A stretch of 64,000 nt of DNA from Hymenobacter metallilatus (GTDB lineage Bacteria; Bacteroidota; Bacteroidia; Cytophagales; Hymenobacteraceae), in NCBI RefSeq assembly GCF_003944705.1, contig NZ_RWIS01000003.1:248001-312000 (forward strand), written 5' to 3'. This document shows, in pieces, positions 18,047 through 28,100 of the stretch; position 1 is the first letter of the stretch, and each line of letters opens with the position of its first letter. Both the position numbers and the translations under genes were made by a program. The notes beneath the pieces were generated by a model. The model worked only from the letters and a program-made list of their open reading frames with translations. It was not told where the DNA came from and made no database searches.

Positions 18047-18844
18047 ATGCGCTACTTCATTTCCCTGCTTGTTGCTTCTTGTATGTGTAGTGGTGCGGCC
18101 CTGGGCCAGGTGTCTGCCACTCCCGATTCGGTGGCCGTTTTGCCCACGGCACCACCGGCGCCGGCGCCAGTGGCACCGTGGGCAAAACGGCCGGCCGTGT
18201 GGCGGGTGGCCCTGCCCGTAACCCTGGTTACGCTGGGCTACCTCAGCCGCAACGAAAACCTGCTGGATGAGCTGAAAGAAGAAGTGCACGAAGAAACCCG
18301 GGAGCATTTCCCGCACTTTCGCACCCGTCTCGATGATTACACGCGCCATGTACCCGTGTGGGGCGCGTATGGCCTCTACGCCGTGGGGCTGAAAGGGGAG
18401 CGGGGAGTAGTGCCATTTACCGTCTGCTACGGGCTGGCCCATGCGCTGAACACCGGTATAGTAAGCCACTTAAAGCGCATCAGTCGTACCCGCCGGCCCG
18501 ATGACCCTACCGATTTCAGCTCATTCCCTTCGGCGCACACCGCCGAAGCCTTCATGACAGCTACGCTGCTGCACGAGCAGTTCGGGAAGGGCCGCCCCTG
18601 GTTGTCGGTGGCGGGCTACAGCGTGGCCACCGCTACCGGGGCAATGCGCATGCTCAATAACCGACACTGGGTGACGGATGTACTGGCAGGTGCCAGCATC
18701 GGGTTTCTATCGGCGGAAACCGTATGGCGCTTGTACCCGGCCGCCACCCGCCTGTTGCCCGAGAAGCTGGGGCGCAAGTTGCTGCTGGTGCCCACGTATG
18801 TGCCCGGCGGCAGCGTAGGAGTAATTGTCCGGTATGGGCTATAG
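18047..18844 (+). CDS. PAP2-family phosphatase
   Basis: A 265-residue protein from ATG 18047, which begins a signal peptide (MRYFISLLVASCMCSGAALGQ); longer in-frame starts run through the divergent promoter area. The three phosphatase motifs are present: KRISRTRRPDD (motif 1), PSAHTAE (motif 2) and NRHWVTDVLAG (motif 3, catalytic His and Asp). The family hydrolyses phosphatidic acid, undecaprenyl pyrophosphate or lipid A phosphates at the membrane. The secreted N-terminus and only weakly hydrophobic segments suggest a periplasmic or outer-membrane-associated enzyme. Substrate not predictable. Confidence 0.88.
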   Translation: MRYFISLLVASCMCSGAALGQVSATPDSVAVLPTAPPAPAPVAPWAKRPAVWRVALPVTLVTLGYLSRNENLLDELKEEVHEETREHFPHFRTRLDDYTRHVPVWGAYGLYAVGLKGERGVVPFTVCYGLAHALNTGIVSHLKRISRTRRPDDPTDFSSFPSAHTAEAFMTATLLHEQFGKGRPWLSVAGYSVATATGAMRMLNNRHWVTDVLAGASIGFLSAETVWRLYPAATRLLPEKLGRKLLLVPTYVPGGSVGVIVRYGL

Positions 18845-18939
18845 GCAGCAGGCCGGCACCACATGCTACGGAATAGGAGGTAGGTTTTCCCTGCGCAGTA
18901 TGCTGTACTTCACCGTACCCAATACCCATTCCTCTGCGG

Positions 18940-19989
18940 TTAGCGCAACATCAGGTAGGGCGCTAGTTTTTCCAGCGTAGCCGCATCCAGCAAGCGGATC
19001 TGCCGCAGGTCGGTGGGCTGATGAAACGGCCCGTGCTGCTGCCGGAACGCCACCAGCACCCTGGCCAGCCGCTTGCCCACGTACGGATGCGCCTGGAGCA
19101 CTTCAAACGAAGCGTTGTTCACATCAAGGAGCTCAGGGGCGAAGCCGGGCGCTACAAACGTGTACTTGCGCAGGCTGTCTACCAGATCGGGCGCGTCGCG
19201 CAGGGCATAAATTTCCGTGAGCTGATCTTCCCGCAGAAAACCGCCCAGCCGCTGCCGGTACTCCACTACCCGCCGCGCATAGCCGCGCCCGATACCCCGG
19301 ATCTGCATGAGCTGGGTGGTGTCGGCTGTATTTACATCGAAGGCAGCCAGGCGCGCCGGCTTGCGGGCAAACCGGCCGGATGTGGCCTCAAACGGCTGCC
19401 GGTCGGGGTAACGGCCGGATTGCGGGCGGGCATATGCGGCGGCCTCACGCGGCGGCAGCTGCTCCGGCAGCTGGATGTAGGGAGCCAGCCGGGCGTACGT
19501 AGTATCCGAAAGGCCATACGCTTTCCGAATCTGTTCCTTGGCCTTGAAGCCGCCCACTACATTCTTGTACTTTACCAACCGCTCGGCCAGCCAGGCGGGC
19601 AGGCCCCGGGCCTGCCAATCGAGGGCCGAGAAGGTATTGGGGTTGAATGGAGCCAGCGCCACCTGCGGTACCCGGGGCCGAGCGGCGTAGCTGCGGCGCG
19701 GGGTGCGGGGCCCAAACCGGGGTTGGGTTGTGCGGCGAGCGGCCAGCTCAGCGGCCCAGCTGTTGAGCCGCTGTTGGTCGGGGCTGGGGTTATAGTGCGG
19801 CAGCGCCGGCCGCAGCAGGGTGGGCAGCCACAGCCACAGTACCATCAGGAGCAGTAGCAGCACAAAGCCTGAGGTTTCGCGGCGGGAAAAGCCAAAGTAG
19901 CGGCGCAGTTTCCGTTGCAGAGGCTGTAGCAGAGGGCGGCAGGATGCAGAAGGCTGAGCAGGTGCCGGACGCTGGGCAGGAGCAGGCAT
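18940..19989 (-). CDS. Membrane-anchored helix-hairpin-helix (ComEA-like) protein
   Basis: A 349-residue protein from ATG 19989. A basic, Pro-rich N-terminus precedes one membrane helix (SGFVLLLLLMVLWLWLP). Outside the membrane are three helix-hairpin-helix repeats, each opening with a FDVNTA-like turn: FNPNTFSALDW, FDVNTADTTQL (followed by IRGIGRGYARRVVEYR) and LDVNNASFEVL. ComEA proteins bind incoming double-stranded DNA during natural transformation; Bacteroidota versions with several repeats are common but mostly untested. No other competence gene is near. Confidence 0.82.
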   Translation of the reverse strand: MPAPAQRPAPAQPSASCRPLLQPLQRKLRRYFGFSRRETSGFVLLLLLMVLWLWLPTLLRPALPHYNPSPDQQRLNSWAAELAARRTTQPRFGPRTPRRSYAARPRVPQVALAPFNPNTFSALDWQARGLPAWLAERLVKYKNVVGGFKAKEQIRKAYGLSDTTYARLAPYIQLPEQLPPREAAAYARPQSGRYPDRQPFEATSGRFARKPARLAAFDVNTADTTQLMQIRGIGRGYARRVVEYRQRLGGFLREDQLTEIYALRDAPDLVDSLRKYTFVAPGFAPELLDVNNASFEVLQAHPYVGKRLARVLVAFRQQHGPFHQPTDLRQIRLLDAATLEKLAPYLMLR

Positions 19990-20164
19990 AACGGGATACG
20001 CAACGGTAACGGATACAACCGCTGAGTTTAGAAGGAAAGCACTAGAATAGCAAGCCTGCACCGTAGAGCGGGTGCCCCCAAGCGGTGCCTCAGCCCGTAA
20101 GCGAGGCTACCTACCTGTTCCCGCAAACCAGGACACCGCTTCTATTAAACCACGGGCGGTGGGC

Positions 20165-21142
20165 TTACTTCCGGATTTTAACGTCTACCTCGTAGCGGTA
20201 GCGGGGCGGCCCTCCCAGCGGCACGGCAAAAAAGGGCAGGGCCACGTCATACTGATCGGTTACGTAGAACACCAGGTCGTTGGTGGCTTTGGAGAGGGAG
20301 GTAAGCTGTAAATCCAGGGACAAACCATGCTCCTTATCCGATATCAGGTGGGTGCTGCTGGTCCAGGCGTTGTCGCCGCTGGCCTTGGCTGGGTGGCCAT
20401 TCTTGGCCACGCTGAAAATTTTCAGGGCCACATCCCCATCAATATCGAAGTTGCTTTGCTTGATGCTCACCACGTGGTCGTTCACGAAGGGGTAGAGGTG
20501 CGTTTTGGCCCGCTTCTGGGGCGAAAGGCGGAAGCTGTACTCGTAAGTGAAGGCGTTGCCGCCTTCCACAGGCACATTCTGGGTGGGCGAGGTGCTCATG
20601 AAGTAGCGGTACAGGTTACCGTCGTCGCCGGCTTTACCCTGGGCCACGAGCTTGAACACGTAGCCGTCAAATTCCTTTACAAACTCGCCTTCCAGGGGGT
20701 TTAGCGGCCCAAAGGTGAACCACTTGTTATCGTAGGCCTTATCGGCTCCAAATTTTGCCTGCTTCAGCAGGGTACCGGCCCGGAATTGGCCTTTGGGCTC
20801 GGTGGCGCGGGCATCGGGGGTAGAGTGGGCCCCGGCGCCGCCGTACAGGCTGAACTCGGTGCTGGTATTCCAGCCAAACTTAGCCTCATCGTACTGGCCG
20901 CCACAGTCGGGGTCGAACACGCGGATATAGACGGGCTGGCGGTTTTCCTTGGGCACCAGAAAAAAGAACGTCTGGGTGAAGTCATCGTCGCCCCAGCTTT
21001 TGTCGGCCTGGCTGCCAAACGTGACCAGAAAGGCAATATTTTCGCCAGGGTTGGGCACGGCCTGCCCCGAGGCGGCACGTACCGAAAACAGGAAACCGGT
21101 GAGCAACAAGCCGCTCAGGGCCCGCAGAAAAGACAATGCCAT
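20165..21142 (-). CDS. Secreted protein of unknown function
   Basis: A 325-residue protein from ATG 21142, giving MALSFLRALSGLLLTGFLFSVRAASGQ, a signal peptide. The mature part is rich in aromatic and acidic residues with segments such as ADKSWGDDDFTQTFFFLVP, VYIRVFDPDCGGQYD and NPLEGEFVKEFDGYVFKL, suggesting a beta-sandwich like those of pre-peptidase or carbohydrate-binding C-terminal domains. It has no T9SS tail and no lipobox. Divergent from the DinB gene. I do not recognise a described family. Confidence 0.65.
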   Translation of the reverse strand: MALSFLRALSGLLLTGFLFSVRAASGQAVPNPGENIAFLVTFGSQADKSWGDDDFTQTFFFLVPKENRQPVYIRVFDPDCGGQYDEAKFGWNTSTEFSLYGGAGAHSTPDARATEPKGQFRAGTLLKQAKFGADKAYDNKWFTFGPLNPLEGEFVKEFDGYVFKLVAQGKAGDDGNLYRYFMSTSPTQNVPVEGGNAFTYEYSFRLSPQKRAKTHLYPFVNDHVVSIKQSNFDIDGDVALKIFSVAKNGHPAKASGDNAWTSSTHLISDKEHGLSLDLQLTSLSKATNDLVFYVTDQYDVALPFFAVPLGGPPRYRYEVDVKIRK

Positions 21143-21268
21143 ATCCCGAAAGTACCGCCCGCAACGGAATTTCGGTAAATCACTCGGCCAAATACTGGTT
21201 TGCATTGCCGAAACCGCGCCGGGCCCGTATCATTACAGCGTATTCTGCCTACCCACCAGTTAGTTTCT

Positions 21269-21841
21269 ATGTCCTCTACCACCCGTACAACCGATTTTCT
21301 GGATGCCCTGGCTGCCGATGTGGAGCGAGTGCGGGAAATTACCAACCGCCGCTTCCGTCCCCTTACCGACGACCAGCTGAACCGGGGCCCCGGGCCCGGT
21401 AAGTGGAGCGTGGGCCAATGCCTGGAGCACCTTAATATTGTGGGTGGGCTGTATCTGCCAGTTATCAACCGCAAGGTGAAGGCAGCTAAGGAGCGGGGCT
21501 CCACTCCGGCCGAAACGGTGGCCCACGGCTTCTTCGGCCGCAAGATGACGGAAGCCATGCGCGTACCCGCTACGGAGAAGGCCATGAAAACCCCCCAACA
21601 ATACGCCCCCAGCGGCTCGCGGCTGCCGCGTACGGTGCTGGAAGTATTCGGACGGCAGCTGGACGAGCTCAGTGGTCTGATTGAGCAGGCCCGCACCGTG
21701 AATGCCAACGCCATCCGCATTCCTAACCCCATTATTCCGCTGCTACTACCCCGCCTGACGGATGCCCTGGAGTTGCTGGTGGAGCACATGAAGCGCCACA
21801 TCCGGCAGGCCGAGCGGGTACTGGACGGCCGGGAGCTGTAA
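21269..21841 (+). CDS. DinB-family protein
   Basis: A 190-residue four-helix-bundle DinB/YfiT-like protein from ATG 21269. Family features are the WSVGQCLEHLNIVGGLY segment, whose His belongs to the metal site, and the C-terminal HMKRHIRQAERVL with further His residues. DinB proteins are metal-binding; several act as bacillithiol or other thiol transferases, others are untested. The start at 21200 was rejected because its extra residues do not fit the family. A palindromic repeat follows the stop. Confidence 0.82.
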   Translation: MSSTTRTTDFLDALAADVERVREITNRRFRPLTDDQLNRGPGPGKWSVGQCLEHLNIVGGLYLPVINRKVKAAKERGSTPAETVAHGFFGRKMTEAMRVPATEKAMKTPQQYAPSGSRLPRTVLEVFGRQLDELSGLIEQARTVNANAIRIPNPIIPLLLPRLTDALELLVEHMKRHIRQAERVLDGREL

Positions 21842-21860
21842 GGAGTTGTTGAATCAGAAG

Positions 21861-21955
21861 AACGTCATGCTGAACTTGTCGAAGCATCTCTACCGCTCCG
21901 TTAGATAGTATGTAACGAAGCGGTAGAGATGCTTCGACAAGCTCAGTATGACGTT
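21861..21955. repeat. Dispersed palindromic repeat, family R1 (complete pair)
   Basis: Two arms, AACGTCATGCTGAAC...AAGCATCTCTACCGC and its near-exact inverse, lie around a short centre (about 21899-21916). Related copies occur at 38161-38215 and 42358-42510. REP-like, intergenic and non-coding. Confidence 0.8.
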
Positions 21956-21960
21956 TCACT

Positions 21961-22013
21961 ATCAACCAAAAAAGTCCTGCTGGCCGCTTGCCGGCGGGAC
22001 TTTTTTGGTTGAT
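21961..22013. terminator. Strong hairpin terminator before the alpha-2-macroglobulin gene
   Basis: 17-bp perfect arms ATCAACCAAAAAAGTCC / GGACTTTTTTGGTTGAT around a GC-rich loop, with a run of six T. It can end transcription of the DinB gene. Confidence 0.75.
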
Positions 22014-22105
22014 GCCAGAAGATTTCTGCCGGTGCACGTGTGGAATCCGGCACCGGCCGGCATCTGGAGTTTTACCAACTTGCTCCGCTTAACCGTTACT
22101 GCTGC

Positions 22106-25100
22106 ATGCGTCCTTTCCTGCTAAGCCTGTTTCTGCTGCTGATGTTCTTTGCCACCGGTTCCTCCCAAACGACTCCGCCCGGCGCGAGCGGCCCTAACCC
22201 GGCGGCTTGGAAAAAGATTGACCAGCTGCTGGCTAAAGACCAAACGGCCTCGGCGGCTAAGTTGCTGGAGCCGCTGTACCAGCAGGCCCGCCGCCAGCAG
22301 AACACCCCCGAGCACCTGCGCACGTTGCTGTACAAGCTGCGCCTGCTGGAAGCCCGCGAAGAAGAAGCCGACGTGCAGACCATCCGGCTGGTGGAGCAGG
22401 ACCTGCAGACGGCCCGGTTTCCGGCCCGGCCGGTGCTGCACAGCCTGCTGGCCCAGCTCTACGCCCGCTACTACGATAACCACCGCTACCAGCTCTACGA
22501 CCGGACCCGCACCAAAACCGACACCGCCGACCAGAGCCGCCAGGACCTGCGCACCTGGGATGCGGCCCGCCTGGGGGCGGCCGTGGTGCAGCACTACCGC
22601 GCCTCGGTGCAGGAGGAACCCCGCCGCCAGCAGCAGTTGAAGCTGGCCACGTTGGGCTACCTCACCCGGGGCGGCAGCACCGAGGGCCGCAAGATGCGCC
22701 CCACCCTCTACGATTTGCTGGCCCACCGCGCCGTGGAGGGCCTCGGCAACGATGAGCTGTACATCACCAAGCCCGCCCAGCAGTTTGAGCTGACGGATGC
22801 CGCCTTGTTCGGCCCCGCCCCGGAGTTTGCCCGCCTGAAGCTGACGGCCCCGCCGGCCGATTCCCTGAACGGGCAGTTCCACGCCCTGCAGGTGCTGCAG
22901 GAGCTGCTGACGTTCCGCCTCCAGGATGCCGGCAACCCCGCCGCTTTGGCCGATGCCGACCGGCTACGGCTGGAATTTGTGCACGAACACGCGGAGCTGC
23001 CCAACAAAACCGATCTGTACCGCACCGCTTTGGCCCGCGCCGCCGAGACGTATAAAGCCCTGCCCATCAGCGCGGAGTTACGGGTGCTGGAAGCCAGTAC
23101 TTGGGAAAAAACCGACCCCGCCAAAGCCCACGCACTGGCCATAGCCGCCGAGCAGCAGTTTCCGAAATCCCGGGGGGCACAACAGGCCACAGCGCTACGC
23201 CAGCGGCTGGAGCGACTGGAGCTGAGCTTTACCACCGAGGACGTGCTATTGCCGGGACAGCCCTGGCAGCTGCGCCTGACGGTGCGCAACGCCCCGCGCC
23301 TGTACGTCACAGCCTACCGCATCAGCAGTACACAGCTGCTGCGGCAGCTGGAGCGGCCCGAGCTGTACGAGGATAAAACCTGGCAACAGCGCTACGCCCG
23401 CGCCCTGGCTGCCCAGCCCGCCGCCACCTGGACGCTGGACGTGCCCGGCCCCCACGACTTCCGTAGCCACACCGTGCAGCATGCCGGCCCGGCCCTGCCG
23501 CTGGGGCACTACCTCATCGTGCTGAGCACCACCGCCAGCAACCCCACCAAGGAGCAAGCCGGCGCGGTAACGGCCTACAGCCAGGTGCAGGTGAGTGAGC
23601 TGAGCTATGTGCGTCGCAGCGCCGACCGCACCGAAGGCCCCGAACTGTTGGTGTTGCACCGCCAGAGCGGCGCGCCCCGGCCCGGTGTGCGGGTGCTGCC
23701 GTTCTTTCAATACTACGACCAGAAAAAGCGCGAATACATGCAGCGGCGTGGTGAGCTACTGACCACCAGCACCGAGGGCCAGACCCAGATTCCAGTAGGC
23801 CAGTTCACTGGTGAAAACACGCAGATTGAGGCCGCCCTGTTCACCCAGGGGGCTGATTCGCTGCTGATGACCGAGAGCCTGGGCTACTTCACGCCCCGCC
23901 GCAACCAGCTGGACCGCCCGGAAGAAGCCCAACTGCGCACTTTCCTATACACTGACCGCGCCATCTACCGCCCCGGCCAGACGGTATACTTCAAAGGAAT
24001 TCTGACGGAAACGCTGGCCGGAAAATCGAAGTTGCTGACCAAGCGGGCCGTGAGTTTGCGGCTGGTGGATGTGAACGGGCAGATGGTGAAGTCGCTCGAT
24101 TTCGTCACTTCCGAATTTGGCTCCTTTCACGGCTCCTTTGTATTGCCCACGGGGCTGCTGAACGGGGAAATGTCGTTGCAGACCGAGTACGGCAGCCAGA
24201 GCTTTGCGGTGGAGGACTACAAGCGGCCCACGTTCCAAGTGACGTTTGAGCCGGTGAAGGGCACGCCGGTGCTGGGCCAACCGGTAACGGTGCGCGGTAA
24301 GGCCACCGCCTACGCCGGTCAGCCCATCGACGGAGCCACGGTGAGCTACCGGGTGGTGCGGCGCACGTTCTGGCCCTTCTTCGGCCGGGGCGGCTACGGC
24401 GGCGGCCGGCCCGAGCAGGAAATCCTCAGCGGCACGGCCCGTACCGATTCGGCCGGGGGCTTCGCCATCACCTTCGAGGCCAAAGGCGACGCTGCGGCGG
24501 CCAATAAGCGCGGCGGCTGGGGACCCGGCTACGCCTTCGAGGTAACGGCCGATGTGACGGACGCCGCCGGCGAAACCCGCACCGGCACCCAGCGCGTGAG
24601 TCTGGGCACCGAGGCCCTGACGCTGCGCATGGAGTTGCCTGAGCAACTTAACCGCGCCGAGCTGCCCACGCCCCGCCTCCTCAGCACCAATGCCGCCGGC
24701 GAGGCCCAGCCCGCCCGGGGCCAGCTGCGCCTCTACCGCCTCACGTCACCCGCCCGGCCGCTGCGCCCCCGCCTCTGGGAGCAGCCCGAGCGCGAGGCCC
24801 TGAGCCCGGAAGAATTTAAGCGCCGCTTTCCGCTGGATGTCTACGGCCGCGAGGACAACGACAGCACCTGGGCCCGCACGCTGGTGCTCACCCAGGACTT
24901 CGATACCGACAAAACCCCGCTGCTGCCCGCCCTGCAAACGGCCCTGGCCGCCCAGCAGCCCGGCCGCTACCTGCTGGAAGCCACCGCCGCTCCGGCCGTA
25001 GCCAGCCAGCCCGAGGCCCGCACTGAGCAGCGATTCACTCTCTTCGACCCCGCTGCCACCACGTTGCCCGTGCCCACGGCCGACTGGTTTGTGCCTTTGC

Positions 25101-28100
25101 AGGACAGCGTAGCGCCCGGCCAGACCGCCCGTTTTCTGGTGGGTAGCTCCCTGGACGGGGCCCGCGTGCTGCTGGAAGCCGAGGCCAAGGGCGAAACCCT
25201 GCGCCACGAGTGGCTGACCCTGCCCGCCGGTGAGCAGCGCGTGGTGGAAGTGCCCGTGCCCGCCGCCCTCGGCGAAACCCAGCTCTACGTGCATCTCACC
25301 CAGGTGCGCGACAACCGCCTCTACACCCACACGGCCCCTGTGCAGGTGGCCACGCCGCCCGCCCCGCTGGTGCTCAGCATTGCCACCTTCCGCGACAAGC
25401 TGCAGCCCGGCCAGAAGGAAACCTGGCGCGTCACCATCCACCAGACCAACGGCCAACCCGCCGACGCCGAGCTGCTGGCCACGCTCTACGATAAGTCGCT
25501 GGACGTATTCCGCCCCCACGATTTCGCCGCCCCGGAATTCTACCGGCACTACTTCCCGCCCACGTTAGCCTGGCAGGGCCGCTTCGGCACGGAGGATGGA
25601 GAGGAGTTGTTTGACGGGCAGCAGGAAATTGATTATGTAGCGGAAGTATGGTATCCTCACCTGAGCATGTGGGGATTGGATGGAAATGATGAAATTCCGG
25701 ATCAGGAGGAGTTGAAGGATAAACGCCTTAGAACGGTTGTCAGAGCCGATGCGCAAGTAGCAAGAGGCAATGTCATGATGGAAGCTGCTGCAGCCCCTAT
25801 GGCAGCTCGTGCGATGAAGTCGGCAGTTCCGCTTTCCATCAAGGCCGATTCTGAAGTTCAACGCTTTTCTGATTCAGCATCAGCGCCCGGCCGTGGTGCC
25901 GCTCCAACTCAGCCCGACCTCAGCACCGTGCAGGCCCGCAAGGATTTCCGGGAAACGGCCCTGTGGATGCCCGCCGTGCGTACCAATGCCCAGGGCGAAA
26001 CCGTGCTGGAATTCCAGCTGCCCGAAGCCGTGACGCGCTGGCAGCTGCTGGCCCTGGCCCACGACCAGCAGCTGCATACCGGCCTGCTACGCCGGGAACT
26101 GGTTACGCAAAAGAGCCTCCAGGTGACGCCCAACGCCCCCCGCTTCTTCCGGGAAGGCGACCAGCTGACCTTCTCGGCCAAGCTCAGCAACCTCACCACC
26201 CAGGCCCTCAGCGGCACCGCCCAACTCCTCCTGCTCGACGCCCGCACCCAGCAGCCGTTGGAAAGCCAGCTTCTCAAAAGCCCCGCCCAGGTCAGCTTCA
26301 GCCTCAGCGGCAACCAGAGCCAGGCCGTGCGCTGGAACCTCACCATTCCCGAAACCACCGAAGGCCAGCTCCCCCTCGAAGCCATTACCTACCGGGTAGT
26401 AGCGCGGGGGCAGGTGAAAGAATTAAAAATTAAAAATGAAGAATTAAAAAATGGGCGTAAGGACCGCAAACAGCGCCGCCAGAACAACCGGACAACCGAC
26501 AACCAACAACTAACAACTGTAGAAGATGGTGAGGAAAACACCCTGCCGGTGCTGCCGAACCGGGTGCTGCTGACCGAAACGCTGCCGCTGGCAGTGGTGG
26601 GGCCGGCTACCCGGGAGTTCGAGCTGAAGAAGCTGACCAGCACCACCTCCGGCACCCGCCGCAATTACTCGCTCACGCTGGAGATGACGCCTAACCCGGC
26701 CTGGTATGCCGTGCAGGCGCTGCCCTACCTGATGGAGTACCCCTACGAGTGCTCCGAGCAGACTTTCAGCCGCCTCTACGCCAACCTGCTGGCCGCTAAA
26801 ATTCTGCAGAGCAACCCCCAGCTGCGCACCATGCTGGCCGAGTGGCAGCGCGCCGCCCAGTCTGGCGACAAAGCCGCCCTCACCAGCAAGCTGGAGCAAA
26901 ACCAGGAGCTGAAGGCCCTGCTGTTGCAGGAAACGCCCTGGGTGCGCGACGCTCAGAACGAAACCGAGCGGATGCGCCGCCTCGCCGAGCTGTTCGACGA
27001 GCCCCGCCTCAAAGCCGAAACCGCCCGCGCCCTCGCCAAGCTCCGCCAGATGCAGCTGCCCGACGGCTCCTTCCCCTGGTTTGAGCGCATGCCCGCCGAC
27101 CGGTACATCACCCAGCTCATCGTAGCTGGCTTCGGCAAGCTGCAGAAGCTGGGGGCCTTCGATGCCCAGCAGGACCCCACCGCCCGCCAACTCCTGCAAA
27201 ACGCCGTAGCGTATCTGGATGGGGAGCTGCAGCGCGACTACACCCAGCTCCGAAAGCAACCTAAGGTAGATCTGAAGCAAGACCACCTCGCCGACCTGCA
27301 GGTGCAGGCCCTGTACGCCCGCAGCTTCTGGCCCGCGCTGGCTCTGCGCAAGGAGGCCCAGTCGGCCCAGGCGTACTACCAGCAGCAGACCGCCACCTAC
27401 TGGCCGGGCCGCACCCGCTACCTGCAGGCCGAAATGGCCCTGGCTTTGCACCGCGCCAAAACCCAGCCTGCCACCGTGAAGGCCATCCTCACGGCTTTGC
27501 AGGAAAACGCCCTGCACTCCCCGGAACTGGGTATGTACTGGAAGGACGTGCGCGGCGGCTACTACTGGCGCGAAGCCCCCACCGAAACCCAGGCCACGCT
27601 CATCGAGGCCTTCGATGAGGTGCTGAATGACCAGAAGTCGGTGGATGAAATGAAGCTGTGGCTGCTCAGCCAGAAGCGCGTGCAGAACTGGGAAAGCACC
27701 CGCGCCACCGCCGACGCCTGCTACGCCCTGCTGCTGCGCGGCACGAGCTGGCTGCAGCCCACCCAGCCCCTGAAGGTAACGGTAGGAGGGAAGCCCGTGC
27801 AGCCCACCAGCCAGCAGGCCGGCACCGGCTACTACAAAGTAACCTGGCCCGCCGCCGACATCAAGCCCGCCCAGGGCCGCGTAACGGTGCAGAAGCCCGA
27901 CGCCGGCGTGGCCTGGGGCGGCCTGTACTGGCAGTACTTCGAGCAGCCCGAGAAGCTGACGGCCGCCGTGGGCGGGCTGCAGCTGGAGCGCCGCCTGTAC
28001 CGGGAGCAGCGCACCGCCGCCGGCCCCGTGCTGGAGCCCCTCACCGCCCCCACGCCCCTGCGCGTGGGCGACGTGCTGGTGGTGCGCCTAGTGCTCCGCG

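Noticed and set aside
26425-26517. Frameshift or assembly error in the alpha-2-macroglobulin gene
   Set aside because: The frame continues without a stop and the downstream domains, including the thioester-type motif, stay in phase; an in-frame insertion is the simpler reading.
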